Part shown: in pieces, positions 32,210-36,307 of the stretch
Position numbering within the stretch: the first letter of the stretch is position 1
Layout of the letters: every line of letters begins with the position of its first letter
NCBI GenBank assembly: GCA_002361535.1
Contig: DETG01000106.1
Coordinates: forward strand, 15,174 to 51,480
Direction: 5' to 3'
DNA from: Prevotella sp. UBA3294
Lineage (GTDB): Bacteria; Bacteroidota; Bacteroidia; Bacteroidales; Bacteroidaceae
Length of the DNA: 36,307 nt
Made by a program: the position numbers and the translations under genes
The notes under the pieces: generated by a model
The model's database searches: none
What the model was told of the DNA's origin: nothing
Seen by the model: only the letters and a program-made list of their open reading frames with translations

Positions 32210-34066
32210 ATGAAGAAATTATTTACACTATTAGCCCTATCCTTGTTATGTGTGGGGGCAAAGGCATTGACAAGCTCTTACTGGCTGAATGATGCCACCA
32301 ATAGCAAAGACAAGAAATCATATACATTCGAAGACGGATGTGTTTTTGCTTTCCCCGGAGCACGTGCCGGTTCCGCTGATGCAACGGCAGGTGAATTGGG
32401 AACAAAGAAGTATCAGAAATTCAACGCAAATGATGCCGGATCCATTACAATTTCCGGTCATGGTTTGGAAGGTACTGTTACGAAAATCATTGTCTATAAC
32501 TATCTGGGTGGAACTGGCTCCTCATCCCTTTCTGTGAAGATTGGAACGAATGCCTTGGGTACTGCTACCACCATGTGCGGTAAAGGGAAAACCGGAACCG
32601 GTGGGTTAACCAATGCCACCGTTTTTGAAGGCAGCGCAGCCATCGCAAAATCAGATAACATAACCATCAGTTTTGCTGATACAGATGGGAAAGTACCTTA
32701 CTTCGGCGGTATCGATATTGAATATACATTACCTGCTGGCTCCGTCTTACCTCCTACCATCACAGAGAGTACAGAACAAGTAGGCAACATCACTGTTACC
32801 ATGTCGGCAGAAACAGGTGCAACCATTAAATATACGGTCAATGGCGGCACAGAGCAGACCTACAGTTCACCCATTACTATCGATTCCTACGCAGAGGTGA
32901 CCGCCTGGGCTGTCAATGGTAAGAAACAAAGCACCACGGTTTCAGCCACATACGTGGTGATGCCCGATCTATCGGCTGGAAAGAAATGGGACTTCTCTGC
33001 CATTGGCGAATCAGACTGGACAAATCTGGCAGCAGACGGAGAGAACTGGGCAGAAGAACTGAACACAGATGACAATTCTGTGATACGGTATAACAACAAG
33101 AAAGCCATCAGCGGCATCCTTATAGCAAACGATCAAGTATTGAAAGGGACGGAAGGCTTGAAGTTCAATGTCTCTTCTGCAGACAAGATCCGTATCAACA
33201 AAAAAAATGGACAGCTCCAGTTAAATGGCAGTAATTTACCTATATCCATTCCTTTCCTGAAAGCGGGACAGTATATCACAGTCATTGCCAAGTCAGGAAG
33301 TTCTTCAGCTACAGACAGATACATCTCAGCAACCAACGTAGAGGCCATTTGCGGATTTGCTGCATCGGGCACTGCTGATGTAGTGACAAGCATCGGTACA
33401 GTAACAGCCAACGGAACGGTTGATTTACAAACAGTAAAAGGTGGTATGAACATCCTCTCTATTGAGATATCCAACGATATGCCTTCTGTTAACGTAATTG
33501 TGTCAGAGGCTGGCTTTGCAACATTTACTTCTTCTGTTGCCCTTGACTTCTCCTCCTCTGCCATCAAGGCCTACAAGGCAACCGTAAGCAGTAGCAACAT
33601 TACTTTCACGAAGATGGATCAGGTGGCAGCAGGTGAAGGCGTACTGCTTTATGCCGAGGGTGGAAAAACGGAAGACATTCCCGTAGGAAGCAAGACCGTT
33701 GCTGACACCGACAATGCTTTCGTGGGCACTCTGACCGACATCGACGCCCTTGCTACCAACGAAGCCACAGCTGCTTTCACCAACTACATCCTGAACGACG
33801 GTGCCAGCGGTATCGGCTTCTACAAGGCGAACGGCCAGAAGGTGGCAGCAGGCAAGGCTTATCTGCAAGTAGAATCATCTGCCGGTGCCAAGACCTTCTT
33901 CGGCTTCGACTCCCTGCTCGGCATCGACGGTGTGGTGACTGGTATCTACGAAGTGAAGTCCGCCGCCAACGACAACATACTGTACAACCTGAACGGTGTG
34001 CGCGTGGCTGTTCCCACCCAGAAGGGTGTTTACATTCTGAACGGAAAGAAATACGTGGTGAAGTAA
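32210..34066 (+). CDS. Secreted multidomain beta-rich protein with T9SS-like C-terminal tail
   Basis: 618 aa. Signal peptide 1-19. Residues about 22-175 form a Gly/Ser/Thr-rich beta domain. Residues 180-250 (VTMSAETGATIKYTVNGG and AEVTAWAVNGKK) match the small chitobiase/hexosaminidase C-terminal-type domain. Residues 259-420 (KWDFSAIGESDWTNLAAD to NILSIEI) are homologous to the N-terminal module of the upstream pectate lyase. Residues 427-500 (VSEAGFATFTSSVALDF, GEGVLLYAEGG) form another repeated Prevotella-type beta module shared with the gene at 34366. The last ~30 residues, LYNLNGVRVAVP and GVYILNGKKYVVK, are the sorting-like tail. No catalytic domain is recognised; it may bind polysaccharide or form a surface layer. 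A 62-aa gene follows after 63 bp. Confidence 0.85.
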   Translation: MKKLFTLLALSLLCVGAKALTSSYWLNDATNSKDKKSYTFEDGCVFAFPGARAGSADATAGELGTKKYQKFNANDAGSITISGHGLEGTVTKIIVYNYLGGTGSSSLSVKIGTNALGTATTMCGKGKTGTGGLTNATVFEGSAAIAKSDNITISFADTDGKVPYFGGIDIEYTLPAGSVLPPTITESTEQVGNITVTMSAETGATIKYTVNGGTEQTYSSPITIDSYAEVTAWAVNGKKQSTTVSATYVVMPDLSAGKKWDFSAIGESDWTNLAADGENWAEELNTDDNSVIRYNNKKAISGILIANDQVLKGTEGLKFNVSSADKIRINKKNGQLQLNGSNLPISIPFLKAGQYITVIAKSGSSSATDRYISATNVEAICGFAASGTADVVTSIGTVTANGTVDLQTVKGGMNILSIEISNDMPSVNVIVSEAGFATFTSSVALDFSSSAIKAYKATVSSSNITFTKMDQVAAGEGVLLYAEGGKTEDIPVGSKTVADTDNAFVGTLTDIDALATNEATAAFTNYILNDGASGIGFYKANGQKVAAGKAYLQVESSAGAKTFFGFDSLLGIDGVVTGIYEVKSAANDNILYNLNGVRVAVPTQKGVYILNGKKYVVK

Positions 34067-34129
34067 TTCTGTTCGATTTGAAATCAATTTGTTCAATTTC
34101 TGCCCGTAGGGCACTCAAAAAAAAGAAAA

Positions 34130-34318
34130 ATGAAAAAGCAATATATTCAGCCAACGGCTAAAATCAAGGAAATCAAAGCAGAGTGTGTCATGCAGGCCGC
34201 CAGTGCCAAGATCAGCATAGATCCCGACTTTTCTGGTGGCAGTGGTGAGTTGATCGATGAGAATGCCACCAAGGAGGCCATGAGTAAGCTGTTCTTCTGG
34301 GAACTGCTAACCGATTAA
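34130..34318 (+). CDS. Small acidic protein (62 aa), YIQP family, first copy
   Basis: Starts MKKQYIQPTAKIKEIKAE, has no signal peptide or hydrophobic helix, and goes on with QAASAKISIDPDFSGG, ending in SKLFFWELLTD. It is clearly related to the 55-aa protein at 35948: both begin MKKxYIQPxxKxxE or nearly so, have an E..xxA segment, then IDP and a Gly-rich stretch, and an acidic C-terminus. It lies 63 bp after one secreted protein and 47 bp before another. Similar tiny proteins are, as far as I recall, common and uncharacterised in Prevotella genomes. I assign no function. Paralogy and placement make a real gene very likely. Confidence 0.8.
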   Translation: MKKQYIQPTAKIKEIKAECVMQAASAKISIDPDFSGGSGELIDENATKEAMSKLFFWELLTD

Positions 34319-34365
34319 GAACTTTCTATAGATAAAAACATTTCAATCATTAAAACGTACAGACC

Positions 34366-35922
34366 ATGAGAAAAATCTTTTTATTATTGGCTCTCGCCTT
34401 GAGCGTAGGAGCAAATGCACAAACGAAATATTCGTTTGATACGTCAACGATGTCAGAATCCGACCTGACCATCACGAACGGTTCGTATGCCAGCAACAAG
34501 ATCAAGGCTGATGCAGGCACATTAGACCCTAGTGACCCTGAAGGAAAAACAGTGATCCCGACAGAAATGACCTTGAAGGTGAAAGACTATCCCATCACCT
34601 TTACTTACAATAATACGAGTACCAGCGGTAAGGATATCTTTACCAATGTATTCGCCAAGAAGTACTTACAGGCTAACGGTAAAAACACTTCCATCACCAT
34701 TACAGGATTGAACGAGGGGGATATCATAGAAGTGGAGTACAGCGGAAAAAGCGATGCTGAAGAAGACATTGCCGGAGAACTTACAGGGTTAACAGCCGAC
34801 AGCAAAAATGAGACATCCATTAATAAGGCCGTCATCACCAGCAAGTATTATGCTACGGCATCGACTGCAACCATTAAGGAAACCAGCAACGGCTACCTTC
34901 TCTATTCCATCTCGGTAATCCCTTCAGACTATGATCCATGGGCCGATGCATTCTTGGTCAGAGCAAAGACAGAGATGCCATTAGACCAGTCAACCATGGA
35001 TTCCAACGATTGGATGAATTATATTACTGATGGATGGTCTGGAGAAAAGACATACGGAGCATTCTCGGGTAATTTCGTCAATTTGAGTAAGGCAGCCCGT
35101 AACATTACATTAAAGTTCAAAGGTGCCAAGAAATTCGAGGTGTATGTACAGAATTCCAATTCAGGCCGTTCTTACGACATTTCCGTGAATGGTACTACCA
35201 CCACGATCAATCATGGAGCAACAGGAATCGAATCTTCCGGTATCATGGATTGCGACCCAGATGGAACAGAGCTCAAATTAGCAGGAAACGGATCAGGATC
35301 CGTTTATCCCGTAGGCATTCGTTTCTATACGGATGAGCCAACGGTATCCCTGTATATTCCTTCTTGCGGCCTGGCTACGCTGATAAGCGACAAGAATCTG
35401 GATCTGGCTAACCTGCCCGCTGGCTTGAAGGCATATATCATTACGGGATACAATGAAGCCAAGACGGCTCTTTTAGTAAATGAGCTCACCTCTCCCGTTC
35501 ATGCTGAGACAGGACTGCTGTTCGAAGGTGAATCCGGCAACTATGAGCTGTCGTTTGTAGATGATGCCCCAGAACTTGATGTGGTGAACAAGCTGAAAGG
35601 CTACGCTTTGAAATTCAAGGACATGGATAACGATGAGAAGGCTAATGTAACCTTTATCCTCAACCCATCCGACGGTATGTTCATCACATGTACAGGTGGT
35701 ATGCTGCCTCCTGGCAAGTGCTATGTTGACTTGGATCCCTCTGAGGCGGCGACAGCATCAGCCAAGGGAATGCGCATCGTCTTTGACAATGTGGTGACGG
35801 GCATCAACGAAGTAGAAGAAGAAACGATTGACAACGTGATGTACAATGTGAACGGTATCCGTGTGAGCAATCCCGCACAGCATGGCATCTATATCGTTAA
35901 CGGTAAGAAAGTGGTAAAATAA
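34366..35922 (+). CDS. Secreted beta-rich protein with T9SS-like C-terminal tail
   Basis: 518 aa. Signal peptide 1-18 (GANAQ). Residues about 20-185 are a beta-rich domain (KYSFDTSTMSESDLTITNG, SITITGLNEGDIIEVEYSG) reminiscent of carbohydrate-binding jelly rolls. Residues about 195-325 form a second such domain (ITLKFKGAKKFEVYVQNSN). Residues about 327-490 (VSLYIPSCGLATLISDKNL to GLLFEGESGNY) correspond to the module at 427-500 of the 32210 gene. The tail is MYNVNGIRVSNPAQHG then IYIVNGKKVVK, nearly the same as its neighbour's. No catalytic domain is seen. The 55-aa gene follows after 25 bp. Secretion is well supported, the role unknown. Confidence 0.85.
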   Translation: MRKIFLLLALALSVGANAQTKYSFDTSTMSESDLTITNGSYASNKIKADAGTLDPSDPEGKTVIPTEMTLKVKDYPITFTYNNTSTSGKDIFTNVFAKKYLQANGKNTSITITGLNEGDIIEVEYSGKSDAEEDIAGELTGLTADSKNETSINKAVITSKYYATASTATIKETSNGYLLYSISVIPSDYDPWADAFLVRAKTEMPLDQSTMDSNDWMNYITDGWSGEKTYGAFSGNFVNLSKAARNITLKFKGAKKFEVYVQNSNSGRSYDISVNGTTTTINHGATGIESSGIMDCDPDGTELKLAGNGSGSVYPVGIRFYTDEPTVSLYIPSCGLATLISDKNLDLANLPAGLKAYIITGYNEAKTALLVNELTSPVHAETGLLFEGESGNYELSFVDDAPELDVVNKLKGYALKFKDMDNDEKANVTFILNPSDGMFITCTGGMLPPGKCYVDLDPSEAATASAKGMRIVFDNVVTGINEVEEETIDNVMYNVNGIRVSNPAQHGIYIVNGKKVVK

Positions 35923-35947
35923 TGTCTCATCCATAAAACGAACGATT

Positions 35948-36115
35948 ATGAAGAAATATATTCAGCCTGAAATTAAGGTTAGGGAAATGATTATGGAACA
36001 GGCCATCAATGCCATCTCCGGCGGTAGTGCAGAAATCGATCCATCAACTGGTGGTGGCGCAGGAGGCGCTGGTGCCAAGATGGACATGATTGAATTTATC
36101 TTAGACAATATGTAG
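35948..36115 (+). CDS. Small acidic protein (55 aa), YIQP family, second copy
   Basis: Too short for most gene finders. It reads MKKYIQPEIKVREMIMEQ, then INAISGGSAEIDPSTGGG, a Gly/Ala run and the acidic, hydrophobic end KMDMIEFILDNM, stop TAG at 36113-36115. It parallels the 62-aa protein at 34130 in start, IDP motif, glycine stretch and acidic end, and in following a secreted tail-bearing protein (25-bp gap). There is no signal peptide. An ISGG double-glycine occurs mid-protein, but nothing else supports a bacteriocin or RiPP reading. A strong terminator starts 9 nt after the stop, closing the unit. Confidence 0.78.
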   Translation: MKKYIQPEIKVREMIMEQAINAISGGSAEIDPSTGGGAGGAGAKMDMIEFILDNM

Positions 36116-36123
36116 TATTATTC

Positions 36124-36156
36124 AAGTTGAGCAAGCTTAGCTTGCTCAACTTTTTT
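36124..36156 (+). terminator. Strong intrinsic terminator closing the secreted-protein locus
   Basis: AAGTTGAGCAAGC (36124-36136), loop TTA, GCTTGCTCAACTT (36140-36152), a perfect 13-bp stem followed by T. It lies 9 nt past the 55-aa gene. Confidence 0.95.
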
Positions 36157-36196
36157 AGTATAATCGTCTTTTTTTTGAAAAAAGTTCGGAAAATAT

Positions 36197-36228
36197 TTGG
36201 TGGTTTCAGAAAAAGACAGTACCTTTGC
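36197..36228 (+). promoter_or_regulatory. Promoter of tRNA-Lys
   Basis: TTTG at 36197-36200 and TACCTTTG at 36221-36228, 20-nt spacer, 41 nt before the tRNA. The block 36179-36240 is nearly identical to the tRNA-Arg promoter block at 804-865. Confidence 0.88.
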
Positions 36229-36268
36229 ACTCGCAATTCGGAAACAGGCCGGTTGCACCAACAAAAAT

Positions 36269-36307
36269 GCGCTTGTAGCTCAGTTGGTAGAGCACCTGAC
36301 TCTTAAT
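36269..36307 (+). tRNA. tRNA-Lys, anticodon CTT (truncated by window end)
   Basis: Visible are the acceptor 5' strand GCGCTTG, the D arm GCTCAGTTGGTAGAGC, the anticodon stem 5' strand CCTGA and the loop CTCTTAA, giving anticodon CTT. The T arm and 3' half lie outside the window, so folding cannot be completed, but the D arm and anticodon loop are typical of bacterial tRNA-Lys. Confidence 0.88.

Noticed and set aside
35948..36115. Class II bacteriocin or double-glycine leader peptide
   Set aside because: The ISGG sequence is present but there is no typical leader pattern, no transporter with a peptidase domain, and no immunity gene nearby.

Overview
The window looks like a chromosomal segment of a member of the Bacteroidales, most probably Prevotellaceae (Prevotella/Segatella/Xylanibacter type). 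The reasons are promoters of the Bacteroidota form (a -7 box matching TAnnTTTG, often with TTTG 19-20 nt upstream), DUF3078 and DUF5687 proteins, a DPP5-like peptidase, a fused GH10 xylanase-CE1 esterase as known from Prevotella ruminicola, a truncated GH97 gene, and secreted proteins ending in a type IX secretion (T9SS)-like C-terminal tail. I see no phage, insertion sequence, plasmid or CRISPR array. Most of the window is ordinary chromosome, with a carbohydrate-related accessory part on the right.

Layout. 1-8.6 kb: a truncated GH97 glycosidase, tRNA-Arg(ACG), a TRIC-type channel overlapping rarA, a nitrilase-family amidase followed by an unrecognised acidic-tailed protein, the set nitroreductase-kdsC-maf, a FemAB/GNAT-like transferase and a DUF3078 barrel. 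8.8-17.6 kb: a plus-strand run of yidC, a DUF1846 gene, a DPP5-like dipeptidyl peptidase and two tandem MFS transporters resembling the MFSD1 family; the last three may form a dipeptide release and uptake unit. 17.6-18.2 kb: a gene-free convergent region full of short repeats. 18.2-23.9 kb, minus strand: GH10-CE1, tilS, rlmI-like methyltransferase and an RNase D-type exonuclease. 24.0-28.7 kb, plus strand: ftsK-lolA-DUF5687, closed by a hairpin terminator. 28.8-36.1 kb: a secreted-protein locus holding a short tail-bearing protein, a PL1 pectate lyase, and then an alternating large-small-large-small series in which two secreted multidomain proteins are each followed by a tiny paralogous protein (62 and 55 aa). 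A strong terminator and a truncated tRNA-Lys(CTT) end the window.

The observations I consider most worth checking are: (1) the alternating secreted-protein/small-protein cassette at 32.2-36.1 kb; (2) short phased repeats in leaders: a 7-nt-period array before maf and 8-nt-period arrays of the same octamer family, in the same orientation, directly before the first MFS gene and before tilS; (3) a 61-bp promoter block, 52/61 identical by hand alignment, in front of both tRNA genes; (4) the DPP5 plus MFSD1-like pair; (5) the repeat-rich convergent intergenic region; and (6) two genes whose -7 boxes lie so close to the start codon that their mRNAs may be leaderless.
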